A stretch of 64,000 bases of DNA from Lunatimonas salinarum (lineage in GTDB: Bacteria > Bacteroidota > Bacteroidia > Cytophagales > Cyclobacteriaceae): contig NZ_JACVCV010000022.1 of assembly GCF_017811155.1 (NCBI RefSeq), positions 1-64,000 on the forward strand, written 5' to 3'. Shown piece by piece: positions 35,639-43,892 of this stretch. A program made the position numbers and the translations under genes. Each line of letters opens with the position of its first letter. Within the stretch, counting starts at the first letter, position 1. The notes beneath the pieces were generated by a model. It saw only the letters and a program-made list of their open reading frames with translations, ran no database searches and was not told the origin of the DNA.

Positions 35639-37087
35639 ATGAAATACCTCGTAGTAGCCACATCACTTATTGCATCATCAACCATTGGTTGTGCTCCCAA
35701 GGTGGAAGAATCGAATCAACGAGCACCAAATATTATCTATATTCTTGCCGACGATCTGGGCTACGGTGATGTAGGCTTTCACGGTCAGGAGATCATCCGA
35801 ACGCCAAACATTGATCGGCTAGCCAAAGAGGGCTTGGTATTTTCCCAGCATTATTCCGGATCTACTGTTTGTGCACCTTCCCGGAGTACCTTGGTATCTG
35901 GGCTGCATACAGGCAAGGCCCCGGTGAGAGGGAACTACGAGATACGGCCGGAAGGACAGTATCCCCTTCCCGATTCAGTCAAGACGATCTTTGAGTTCGT
36001 TAAGGAGGCAGGCTACGCAACTGGCGCATTCGGTAAATGGGGCCTAGGCTATCCCCGCTCGGAAGGTGATCCCAATAATCAGGGAGTAGACATCTTTTAT
36101 GGCTACAATTGTCAGCGTATTGGGCATAATTATTACCCTTTCCACCTTTGGCATAACCAGGATTCAGTCGTATTTGTGGAAAATTCCGGCACTAACCTTG
36201 GTGTTTATGGTCCGGAAGTGATTCACAGGGAAACCTTAAAATTTATAGAAGACCATCAGGATCGGCCATTTTTCATGTATGTGCCAACCATCATACCTCA
36301 TGCGGAGCTGATCGCACCGGATTCTTACATGATGCGTCACGTAGGGAGGTTTGAAGAAACTCCCTATGAGGGGGTCGACGATGGCCCTACCTACAAGATA
36401 GGCGGCTACATGTCACAGCAAACCCCCCGTGCAGCCTTTGTGGCGATGGTGGAATTACTGGATGAGCAAGTAGGTGAGATTGTGTCGAAGCTAGAGGAAT
36501 TGGGATTACGGGAAAATACCCTCATCATCTTCACTTCTGATAACGGTCCCCACAAGGAGGGCGGAGCAGATCCTGAATTTTTCAATAGCAACGGGCCGTT
36601 GCGGGGACATAAGCGGGACCTGTATGAGGGAGGGATCCGGGTACCCATGCTCGCCAACTGGCCTGGAAAGATTAGTCCTGGCAAGACAGATCATCTTTCC
36701 GCCTTTTGGGATGTGTATCCTACAGTTGCCGAAATCATCGGCAAGCCCGTTGAGCAGGCAATCGATGGGATTTCCTTTTTGCCGACGTTGATGGGAAAGC
36801 CTGAGACCCAAGTAAAGCACGATTACCTCTACTGGGAGTTTATCGAACAGGGTGGAAAGCAAGCAATCAGGAAGGGAGATTGGAAGGCTGTCAGAACCAA
36901 TCTGAACCGCGAAGAAAACCCACCTATAGAATTGTATAATCTGAAAGAAGATTTGTCCGAGTCCGAAAACCTAGCTGATCAGCATCCAGAGATAGTAGCC
37001 GAAATGAAGCAGTTGATGGAGCAAAGTAGGGTGCCGAATCCTGTTTTCAAGCTTTATCTTTCCGAACTTAATCAATCTACCCAATGA
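35639..37087 (+). CDS. Sulfatase (arylsulfatase family), lipoprotein
   Basis: This 482-residue protein has a lipoprotein signal (S-T-I-G-C18). The sulfatase core has A-D-D-L-G-Y-G-D (metal Asp pair, about 37-38) and the formylglycine site C78-A-P-S-R within S-G-S-T-V-C-A-P-S-R-S-T-L. It also has F-G-K-W-G-L-G, I-I-P-H, F-T-S-D-N-G-P-H and G-H-K-R-D-L-Y-E-G-G-I-R-V-P. Cys78 needs maturation to formylglycine by an anaerobic-type or FGE-type enzyme not seen in this window. It would remove sulfate esters from a polysaccharide at the cell surface or periplasm. It is likely cotranscribed with SMP-30 and the enolase-superfamily gene, since no terminator intervenes. Confidence 0.95.
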   Translation: MKYLVVATSLIASSTIGCAPKVEESNQRAPNIIYILADDLGYGDVGFHGQEIIRTPNIDRLAKEGLVFSQHYSGSTVCAPSRSTLVSGLHTGKAPVRGNYEIRPEGQYPLPDSVKTIFEFVKEAGYATGAFGKWGLGYPRSEGDPNNQGVDIFYGYNCQRIGHNYYPFHLWHNQDSVVFVENSGTNLGVYGPEVIHRETLKFIEDHQDRPFFMYVPTIIPHAELIAPDSYMMRHVGRFEETPYEGVDDGPTYKIGGYMSQQTPRAAFVAMVELLDEQVGEIVSKLEELGLRENTLIIFTSDNGPHKEGGADPEFFNSNGPLRGHKRDLYEGGIRVPMLANWPGKISPGKTDHLSAFWDVYPTVAEIIGKPVEQAIDGISFLPTLMGKPETQVKHDYLYWEFIEQGGKQAIRKGDWKAVRTNLNREENPPIELYNLKEDLSESENLADQHPEIVAEMKQLMEQSRVPNPVFKLYLSELNQSTQ

Positions 37088-37249
37088 AATCGAGCCTGAC
37101 GCAAGCGACACTCGGAGGGATGCCCCGATAGCTATCGGGGAAACCATGCGACCTCCCTATCGGTAGGCAGGGATTCCCTGTCTGCCGATAGGGGAGCCAT
37201 TCCGATTAACTGGGATATATTCTGACCATAAAAAAGCAATTATAGACGC
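37084..37249 (+). repeat. Sulfatase spacer, copy 2, with palindrome insertion
   Basis: Blocks ATGAAATCGAGC, GACGCAAGCGACAC, CGGAGGG, TTCTGACC and CAATTATAGACGC recur in the same order as in 35547-35638. About 75-85 extra bases holding two palindromes sit after CGGAGGG. Its first ATG overlaps the stop codon of the first sulfatase. Confidence 0.75.
37123..37193. repeat. REP-like double palindrome
   Basis: CCCCGATAGCTATCGGGG (37123-37140) is a perfect 18-base palindrome. A second one pairs 37155-37173 with 37175-37193 (core CCCTATCGG...CCGATAGGG, two mismatches). Both share the CTATCGG core, as in repetitive extragenic palindromes. There is no T-tract, so it is not a standard terminator, though it could stabilise the upstream mRNA end. 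Confidence 0.8.
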
Positions 37250-38824
37250 ATGAAAAAGTATCGCCCAATCGTAATTTTCCTATTGTTTTGGGGCCTTATT
37301 TCCTGTCAGGAAGAAAGCCAAAAGTCACCCAATGTATTGTTTATCCTGGTAGATGACCTGGGTTACGCCGATCTGGGGTTTTCAGGTAGTAGCTACCACG
37401 AGACACCCCATTTGGATGCCTTGGCGGCGGAAAGCTGGCATTTCACCCATGGTTATTCGGGAAGCCGCGTTTGCAGCCCTGCCAGGGCTACGCTCATGAC
37501 TGGCCAATTTACGGCCCGCCATGGAATCACAGACTGGATAGGAGCGAAAACGGGTGAGAGCTGGCGGGAACATAATCGGTTTGATCCAATGTTGCCTGCG
37601 GATTACCACCATTCCTTGGACTCTTCGCACACCACGCTGGCGGAGGCGTTCAAAGCACAAGGTTACCGTACCTTTTATGCAGGAAAATGGCACTTGGGCG
37701 ATGTGGGCTCCTACCCGGAAGATCATGGCTTTGACCGGAATGTAGGGGGATGGGATAAAGGCTCTCCGGTTGGCGGCTTTTTTTCACCTTATCAGAATCC
37801 TAAATTAACCGATGGCCCCCCGGGTGAAAATCTGACCACCCGTCTGGCGCAGGAAGTGGCAACTTTTATGGAAGAAGAAAGTGATCAACCTTTTTTTGCG
37901 ATGCTTTCCTTTTATGCAGTACATTCTCCCATTCAAACTACCCAAGGAAAGTGGGCCAAATACCGCGAAAAGGCGCACCAGCGAGGCATCGAACCCGAGG
38001 GCTTTGAGATGGGAGAGAAGCTACCTTTCCGAAAGGTGCAGGATAATCCGGTGTATGCAGGTTTGGTGGAATCAGTAGACGATGCGGTAGGCATAGTGGT
38101 AAACCAACTAAAAGCACAGGGATTGTATGATAACACCATCATTGTCTTTACCTCAGACAACGGCGGTGTGGTGGCTGGCGATAATTTTTCAACCAGCAAC
38201 TTGGTCGTGAAGGGAGGAAAAGGGCAACATTGGGAAGGGGGAACGCGAGTCCCCTACCTGATCCGCACGCCGCACTTTCAGCCAACAGGAAAGGTTACCT
38301 ATTCGGTAACCGGAGCCGATTTTTTCCCTACGTTACTGGATTTGGCAAATCAGCCACTTTTGCCCATGCAACACCTGGATGGCATTAGCTTGAAGCCTCT
38401 TTTGCAAGGGTATGAGTTGCCTGAGCGTTCCCTTATCTGGCACTATCCCCATTATGGTAACCAAGGAGGAGTGCCGTCGAGCGTCATTCGAAAAGGCCCC
38501 TGGAAGTTGATCCACCACTGGGAAGATAGTCATCAAGAGCTGTACCATGTATTAGATGATCCATTTGAACGCGAGGATAAAATCCAGCAGTTTCCGGAAA
38601 TTCGCCTTAGTCTAGGGACCGAGCTGAATCATTTTCTGGAGCAGGCATACGCTAAACTGCCTCAAACCGACCCACTGTTTGAAAGGGAGAAATACGAGGC
38701 TAGAATCGTGGATATGCGAACCAGACTCTTGCCCAATTTGGAAAAACAGCGAATGGATTTTCTGGATCCCAATTGGCAACCCAATCCGGACTGGTGGGGC
38801 AGTCAGCCGGTGACGGTTGACTGA
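37250..38824 (+). CDS. Sulfatase (arylsulfatase family), lipoprotein
   Basis: This 524-residue protein has a lipobox G-L-I-S-C19 and a sulfatase core: V-D-D-L-G-Y-A-D, the formylglycine site C75-S-P-A-R in S-R-V-C-S-P-A-R-A-T-L, G-K-W-H-L-G, H-S-P-I and F-T-S-D-N-G-G. It differs clearly from the upstream sulfatase in motif choice (CSPAR versus CAPSR) and length, so the two probably belong to different S1 subfamilies and remove different sulfate groups. Surface or periplasmic location is expected. Its start is fixed by an ATG directly after a leader motif shared with the neighbouring sulfatase. No SusC/SusD pair or glycoside hydrolase accompanies it here. Confidence 0.95.
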   Translation: MKKYRPIVIFLLFWGLISCQEESQKSPNVLFILVDDLGYADLGFSGSSYHETPHLDALAAESWHFTHGYSGSRVCSPARATLMTGQFTARHGITDWIGAKTGESWREHNRFDPMLPADYHHSLDSSHTTLAEAFKAQGYRTFYAGKWHLGDVGSYPEDHGFDRNVGGWDKGSPVGGFFSPYQNPKLTDGPPGENLTTRLAQEVATFMEEESDQPFFAMLSFYAVHSPIQTTQGKWAKYREKAHQRGIEPEGFEMGEKLPFRKVQDNPVYAGLVESVDDAVGIVVNQLKAQGLYDNTIIVFTSDNGGVVAGDNFSTSNLVVKGGKGQHWEGGTRVPYLIRTPHFQPTGKVTYSVTGADFFPTLLDLANQPLLPMQHLDGISLKPLLQGYELPERSLIWHYPHYGNQGGVPSSVIRKGPWKLIHHWEDSHQELYHVLDDPFEREDKIQQFPEIRLSLGTELNHFLEQAYAKLPQTDPLFEREKYEARIVDMRTRLLPNLEKQRMDFLDPNWQPNPDWWGSQPVTVD

Positions 38825-38827
38825 TTT

Positions 38828-39016
38828 TCAAAAGGAGGGCAAAACAAGGAAAATTAACGCGATTGCTGCCGTGGTAATCAACGCCGTGAGTGGGGCAGCA
38901 ATCCTGGTTTTTAATAGTCATCGAAGCGGTGCCTGCCGGATAAGGTAATCGTGCTTACCCCAAATACAAAGCACTAAGGCGACGGCCAATATGCCGACTA
39001 TCCACAGTTGTTCCAT
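38828..39016 (-). pseudogene. Small two-helix membrane protein ORF interrupted by an in-frame TGA
   Basis: Starting with ATG at 39016, three bases after the acyl-CoA dehydrogenase stop, the minus strand encodes 32 residues with one hydrophobic helix (L-W-I-V-G-I-L-A-V-A-L-V-L-C-I-W). It then meets TGA and continues in the same frame for 29 residues with a second helix (L-T-A-L-I-T-T-A-A-I-A-L-I-F-L-V-L) to a second TGA. The uninterrupted frame would be a typical two-helix small protein of about 62 residues. Explanations are a nonsense mutation, a sequencing error, readthrough, or two mini-proteins. Hydrophobicity on both sides of the stop argues that the frame was coding until recently. Confidence 0.5.
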
Positions 39017-39019
39017 GTG

Positions 39020-41329
39020 TTAGGAGGGCTGATAGGTTACAATGGGTGCCGCCAAACAAGTTTCGGGAATATCAAAGGCTTGTACCAGCGGTACAGCCTC
39101 TTTACGTATCTCCCAACAAAGCTGATTTACCAATTTTCGGATGGCTTTGGTTTTTACTCCCTCCATGTAGCCCTGTTCCAGGTACCATCCTTTATTTTCT
39201 TCCATCGTATGCAAGGCGTAGAGGTCGCATAGCTTTTTCAACACGCTTTCATAAGACTTGCCTTTACTTGCCTTGACCGCATGAATAAACTGCTCCAAAA
39301 CGACTTTTTCGATGAAGGCCGTCCCAACGTTCACAAAGTGATGTTGACAGACATTGAATGCATCAAAGGGATCCAAGCCGTCTCCGATCAACCTGCGCAT
39401 CCGTCGGGCAGCCGAATCTACCAAGTCACTGGCCCGATACTCGAAGGCGCTGAGCTGAAAATCCGGATCGGTCAAGTGTGATTCGTCGGTGTTGCGGACA
39501 ATCAGTGGGTTCTTCTCCGTCAAAGAGGTTTTGGTCCTAGAGGCAAGGTACGTCACAATAGTAAAGAAATTCATGTTTTCAAACTGATCCCGGTAGGCAC
39601 TCAGCCTACTTTTGGCTACCAGTTGCATCAGTACGGTATTATCACCCTCGAAGGTGGTGTAGATATCCGTATCGTTCTTGAGGGCATCGATGCGGTTTTC
39701 CGATAGATATCCCTTGCCCCCACAAGCTTCACGGCACTCTTGGAGCGTTGCGGTGGTGTTCCAGGTAATATAGGATTTGAGACCAGCAGCCAATGCTTCT
39801 AGTTCCTGCATTTCGGATTCCTTTCGGTTCATAAACCGCTTGGTCATGTATTGCATGGCAAAATGGCCCGCGTAAGTTTTGGCCAATAGCGGCATCAATC
39901 TACGCTGATGCATTCGGTAGTTCAGGATGGGCACTTCTTCCCCTCCTTCCGGGCCAAACTGTCGCCGTTGGTCGCCGTAGCGGATGGCAATGGCCAGCCC
40001 ACTTTTAGAAGCCGCGATGGCAGACCGGGGAATCCCTATCCGACCGCCGACCAACGTCCCCAACATCGTAAAGAAACGCTTGTTGTCGCTGGCGATGGGG
40101 GTTTCGAATTCACCTCGTTCGTTTACTTTTGCAAAGCGGTCCAGCATATTTTCCAAGGGTATTACGACCTGATCAAAGGCAATCAGCCCATTGTCTACCC
40201 CATTGAGCCCCATTTTTCTGCCACAGTCCTCAATGTGTATCCCGGGAAGTGTTGCACCACCTTCGTCTCTCAATGGGACAACAAAGGCACTGACTCCGTA
40301 GTCCGTACCGTCAATGATCAACTTGGCAAAAACGGTCGCCATACGACCGTGGAGGGCAGCGTTGCCGATGTATTCTTTCCGAGCTAGCCGGTGGGGTGTA
40401 TGAATCGTAATGGTTTGGTCACGGTGTTGGTAGGTGGCAGTGGTTTCTATCCCCCGCACATTGGATCCATGGTTGGTTTCGGTCATCGCAAAGCAGCCTG
40501 GAAGTTCCAGTGTGCCTATTTTGGGGAGGTATTTGGCGTGGTGTTTTTCGGTTCCCAAGGATAAAATACTCATTCCCCATAGGCCAAATTGCACGCCAAA
40601 TTTGATGACCATGCTCAAGTCCCGGTAACTCAAGGTTTCCATGACTGAAAAGTATGCCTCCATATCGTTTTCGCCGCCTTGTGCGATAGGGTAGCCGATT
40701 TTTCCGAAACCGGCATCTGCGACGATTTTGCACCAGGTGAGCACTTGTTCCCGATAGGCGCTTAGGTCCCCTGGATCAACGTAGCCAAACGCGGGTGTTT
40801 GGATAAGTGCTTTGACACGACGGATTATTCCCGCTTGATCTCCGTCTAAAAAACGGGCCAATTCCCCCACTGAAAACGCGGTTTCCGTTCCATAAGAGGT
40901 GGTCTGCGTGGGGTGATCTTCCTTAAACCGATAGATGGCACTACGGCCCACAATCCCAAGATTTTCTTCTAATCTCTGCAGGTCTTTTTTTACATGGTTG
41001 ATGTTTTCTTTTACCCAGTCAGTAGGTAGTTCCTTTTTGGCCAATGCCACGCTAATTTCCGTAAGGTTTTCAAAATCCACTCCTTCCTCTACGAGCTCTT
41101 TGACGGATTTAACCCAATGGGCAATTTCCTGTCTGTCAGGGGCATTTGTGGGTGTCACTTTTTTTAGCAAAGCCGATCTATCCGCCTCATCCATCCATAG
41201 AGTGTCCCGGATGAAGGATTGTAAAGTCTGCCACTCCTGTTCACGCAAGACGGCATCAGACCATATCACATACAGAAACGGATAAAAAACCAGGTTTTTT
41301 GTGGTTGAAGTTGCCTTTGTAGCTTCCAT
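39020..41329 (-). CDS. Acyl-CoA dehydrogenase/oxidase family, long form
   Basis: This 769-residue protein is far longer than a usual acyl-CoA dehydrogenase (about 380-600) and resembles acyl-CoA oxidase-like long ACADs. Blocks include F-A-M-T-E-T-N-H-G-S-N-V (FAD/substrate), D-C-G-R-K-M-G-L-N-G-V-D-N-G, Y-G-D-Q-R-R-Q-F-G (FAD Arg), E-A-C-G-G-K-G-Y-L and T-T-F-E-G-D-N-T-V-L-M-Q, which holds the catalytic Glu. It oxidises acyl-CoA to the enoyl-CoA in the cytoplasm; whether electrons go to ETF or oxygen cannot be told. The long N-terminal helical region (about 150 residues) is typical of the long form. A tiny membrane ORF follows immediately downstream on the same strand. Confidence 0.92.
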   Translation of the reverse strand: MEATKATSTTKNLVFYPFLYVIWSDAVLREQEWQTLQSFIRDTLWMDEADRSALLKKVTPTNAPDRQEIAHWVKSVKELVEEGVDFENLTEISVALAKKELPTDWVKENINHVKKDLQRLEENLGIVGRSAIYRFKEDHPTQTTSYGTETAFSVGELARFLDGDQAGIIRRVKALIQTPAFGYVDPGDLSAYREQVLTWCKIVADAGFGKIGYPIAQGGENDMEAYFSVMETLSYRDLSMVIKFGVQFGLWGMSILSLGTEKHHAKYLPKIGTLELPGCFAMTETNHGSNVRGIETTATYQHRDQTITIHTPHRLARKEYIGNAALHGRMATVFAKLIIDGTDYGVSAFVVPLRDEGGATLPGIHIEDCGRKMGLNGVDNGLIAFDQVVIPLENMLDRFAKVNERGEFETPIASDNKRFFTMLGTLVGGRIGIPRSAIAASKSGLAIAIRYGDQRRQFGPEGGEEVPILNYRMHQRRLMPLLAKTYAGHFAMQYMTKRFMNRKESEMQELEALAAGLKSYITWNTTATLQECREACGGKGYLSENRIDALKNDTDIYTTFEGDNTVLMQLVAKSRLSAYRDQFENMNFFTIVTYLASRTKTSLTEKNPLIVRNTDESHLTDPDFQLSAFEYRASDLVDSAARRMRRLIGDGLDPFDAFNVCQHHFVNVGTAFIEKVVLEQFIHAVKASKGKSYESVLKKLCDLYALHTMEENKGWYLEQGYMEGVKTKAIRKLVNQLCWEIRKEAVPLVQAFDIPETCLAAPIVTYQPS

Positions 41330-41455
41330 AAAAAGGTATTTAAGGGTTTACGTTTCAAGTTACCAATTATCTTTTCAAAAACAGTGCGGAAAGTTTGTGG
41401 AAATTACGCTATTTTGGTCCATGTTAAAATGATGAAACCCAATTGATCCAGGACT

Positions 41456-42697
41456 ATGAAACCCTCCATTATCTTCCTCAGCTGTTTTTTTCTTTTAGTA
41501 TACGTAATCAACCCTTCTTTTGGTCAAGAAGTTAAGTTTCCCTGGCCTGAAGGCAAGAAAATGGCGTTGAGCTTGAGTTTTGATGACGCCCGGGCCAGCA
41601 ATCCTACCCACGGGATTCCATTGTTGAATGAGGTGGGCATTCGTGCGACGTTTTTTGTGATTCCCCAAAGCGTGAGAAATAACCTCAAGGGGTGGCAGCA
41701 GGCGGTGGAAAGTGGCCACGAAATGGCCAACCACTCCATCATTCATCCATGTAGTGGCAACTTTGTATGGTCCCGAAATAAGGCCTTGGAAAATTACACC
41801 TTGGACAAAATGCGTGAGGAGCTCTTGCAGGCAAATTTTGAAATCGAAAACCTCTTGGGAGTGACGCCTACTGTGTATGCCTATCCCTGTGGACAGATGT
41901 ATGTGGGTAGCGGTCAGCATGCGCAAAGCCTGATTCCGCTGATTTCTGAATTGTTCGTGGCGGGAAGAGGCTGGCTTGCAGAGGCACCGGTGGATCCTTT
42001 GTATGCTGACATGGCCCAACTAACAGGCATAGAGATGGACAATAAAACGTTTGAGCAAATCAAGGCGTATATCGATCAGGCATCCCAAAGTGGGCAGTGG
42101 CTTGTATTGGCAGGTCATGAAACCAATGATTCCGGAAGGCAAACCACTTACCTGGAAACGTTACGCCAACTGGCGGCCTATGTAAACGACCCTGAAAATG
42201 GCATCTGGGTCGCACCCATCGGGGAAATTGCCGATTATGTGCAGGCAACTAGAATGGCGATGGCCGATACGGTCAATATGCCCCAACTGGTACGGCCAAC
42301 CAAGGACGGTAAATTGCATCTTACCGCTGAAAACGGACGTGGTGTTGGCCCACGTATTGAGTATATGCCTGATTGGAGGGCATTTGGATGGTTTACCGGA
42401 AAAGACCGGGTAGAATGGGAGGTGGACGCACCCCAAATCGGTACCTATCAGGCTGTAATGGAGTGGTCTGTATCAGACAAAGAATCCGGTAAAGGCTTTG
42501 TGTTTGAGTCCTCTAAGGATAGTATCAGAGGTCAGGTGGAGCGCTCGGGTTCCTGGGAAACCTTTAAGACGCTGTCCATTGGAAAGTTGATGCTGAATGG
42601 AGGGTATAATAAGTTGGTGTTCCGGCCTGAAGACGATTTTGGAGCAGAAGGAGCGCTATTGGATTTGAAGCAGGTCACGTTGATTCCGGTTTACTAG
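41456..42697 (+). CDS. Exported polysaccharide deacetylase (NodB domain) with C-terminal beta domain
   Basis: This 413-residue protein has a signal peptide (about 1-23, ending S-F-G-Q) and a NodB homology domain (about 35-270) with S-F-D-D-A-R (D43 base, D44 metal), E-M-A-N-H-S-I-I-H-P (H93/H97 metal ligands) and A-Y-P-C-G. About 140 further residues form a beta-rich domain resembling the carbohydrate-binding modules appended to such enzymes. It would remove acetyl groups from a polysaccharide in the periplasm or outside. It lies three bases before the alginate-lyase-family gene, giving a lyase-plus-deacetylase unit for an acetylated uronic-acid polymer. Confidence 0.9.
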   Translation: MKPSIIFLSCFFLLVYVINPSFGQEVKFPWPEGKKMALSLSFDDARASNPTHGIPLLNEVGIRATFFVIPQSVRNNLKGWQQAVESGHEMANHSIIHPCSGNFVWSRNKALENYTLDKMREELLQANFEIENLLGVTPTVYAYPCGQMYVGSGQHAQSLIPLISELFVAGRGWLAEAPVDPLYADMAQLTGIEMDNKTFEQIKAYIDQASQSGQWLVLAGHETNDSGRQTTYLETLRQLAAYVNDPENGIWVAPIGEIADYVQATRMAMADTVNMPQLVRPTKDGKLHLTAENGRGVGPRIEYMPDWRAFGWFTGKDRVEWEVDAPQIGTYQAVMEWSVSDKESGKGFVFESSKDSIRGQVERSGSWETFKTLSIGKLMLNGGYNKLVFRPEDDFGAEGALLDLKQVTLIPVY

Positions 42698-42700
42698 TCT

Positions 42701-43750
42701 ATGTGGGTACTTATATTTATCGGTTGGTTTGGGGCATCCCACCCTCCCGTTGCGACACCGGAATTATGGAATACGCTGCTTTATGCCGGTGGGCAACCTT
42801 TTTCAGGTATGGGAGTGGACGAAGCAACGATTCGTGCGCTGGATGTTGATTTTCAGCAAGTAAGAAATCTTCCTCCCCATCCGACCGATCAGATTTTTTA
42901 CGAAGGCTTGCTAAACACCGATCCCAGGCGTATTCAAACGGAAATACACTTGCGGGATATGGACCGCCTTTCTTTGTTTTATTGGTATTACGAGCTTAAG
43001 GATTCCGCGCAGGCCATCTTTCCCATGAAGCAGCTAGCCTTAGCCTGGGTATCTACGTATGTGCCCACCGGAAATCCCATCAACGAGAACAAATTGGTTC
43101 CATTGATCTATGCCTATCCATTGCTATCGCCTCATCTGAATAAAGATGAAAACACCCGGTATAGGGATTTTTTATCGAAGCTGGCAAAGCAGGTAAGGGA
43201 TTTCCCCAAGACACCGATGAACAACTGGGAAACCAAGCGCATCCATTTGCTGGGTGTCACTGGGTTGGTTTTGGGGAAAGCTGATTATACCGAGTGGGCC
43301 GAGAGCCGTTTTCGCAATTACGTAGATCTATGCCTTTTTCCGGACGGTAGCAGTTCGGATATCCGGCAACGGGATGCGCTTAGTTATCATGTCAGTGCAT
43401 TAAAGCCCCTTTGCCAATTTTTGATTTATTTGGAAGCCCTGCAGCCGGGGAAAGGTTCCGCCTTGTTTTCCTATTCCGGGTCTTCGGGTGGCAGCCTCCA
43501 ACAGTCCCTGCGGTTTGTTTTACCGTATGCCAAAGGAGAAGCCGTCTATGCCCAATGGAACAACACCAAGGTGGCTTTGGACAGGCAACGTGCGAAAGCT
43601 GGCCTGGCGGAGTATCAACCGGGAGTGTTGTATCAGGCCCAACGGGCCTGGGACACCCTTGCCATGGGATCCTTTTTTGACCGAACCCTTGCGGTGGAGG
43701 ATTGTCGGCATATGGTGTGCCAGTTTGTGCAAGGGGTGGTAACCAAGTGA
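42701..43750 (+). CDS. Alginate lyase family protein (PF05426-like)
   Basis: This 349-residue alpha/alpha-toroid protein resembles the Alginate_lyase Pfam family (PL5-related). Useful blocks are M-N-N-W-E-T-K-R-I-H (N174-N175), the F-P-D-G-S-S-S-D-I-R-Q-R-D-A-L-S-Y-H-V stretch that forms the catalytic cleft in relatives, and G-S-A-L-F-S-Y-S near the end. A short hydrophobic N-terminus (about residues 2-12) is a weak signal peptide; no better upstream start exists because of the adjacent gene. It would beta-eliminate alginate or a similar polyuronate. The neighbouring heparinase II/III-type enzyme may finish the resulting oligomers. Substrate assignment is inferred from family and neighbours. 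Confidence 0.8.
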   Translation: MWVLIFIGWFGASHPPVATPELWNTLLYAGGQPFSGMGVDEATIRALDVDFQQVRNLPPHPTDQIFYEGLLNTDPRRIQTEIHLRDMDRLSLFYWYYELKDSAQAIFPMKQLALAWVSTYVPTGNPINENKLVPLIYAYPLLSPHLNKDENTRYRDFLSKLAKQVRDFPKTPMNNWETKRIHLLGVTGLVLGKADYTEWAESRFRNYVDLCLFPDGSSSDIRQRDALSYHVSALKPLCQFLIYLEALQPGKGSALFSYSGSSGGSLQQSLRFVLPYAKGEAVYAQWNNTKVALDRQRAKAGLAEYQPGVLYQAQRAWDTLAMGSFFDRTLAVEDCRHMVCQFVQGVVTK

Positions 43751-43892
43751 CTGGTCTTACCTCCAAACCATACAAATGGATTTGGTCGATTTTGTAAAGT
43801 TAATTGATTTAGGTCCAAAAAATGTGTAGTATTAAATCTAATAAACAGCCTCAAACCATCGTTTTTTGCCTTTTATCTCAACCTCATTCAGC

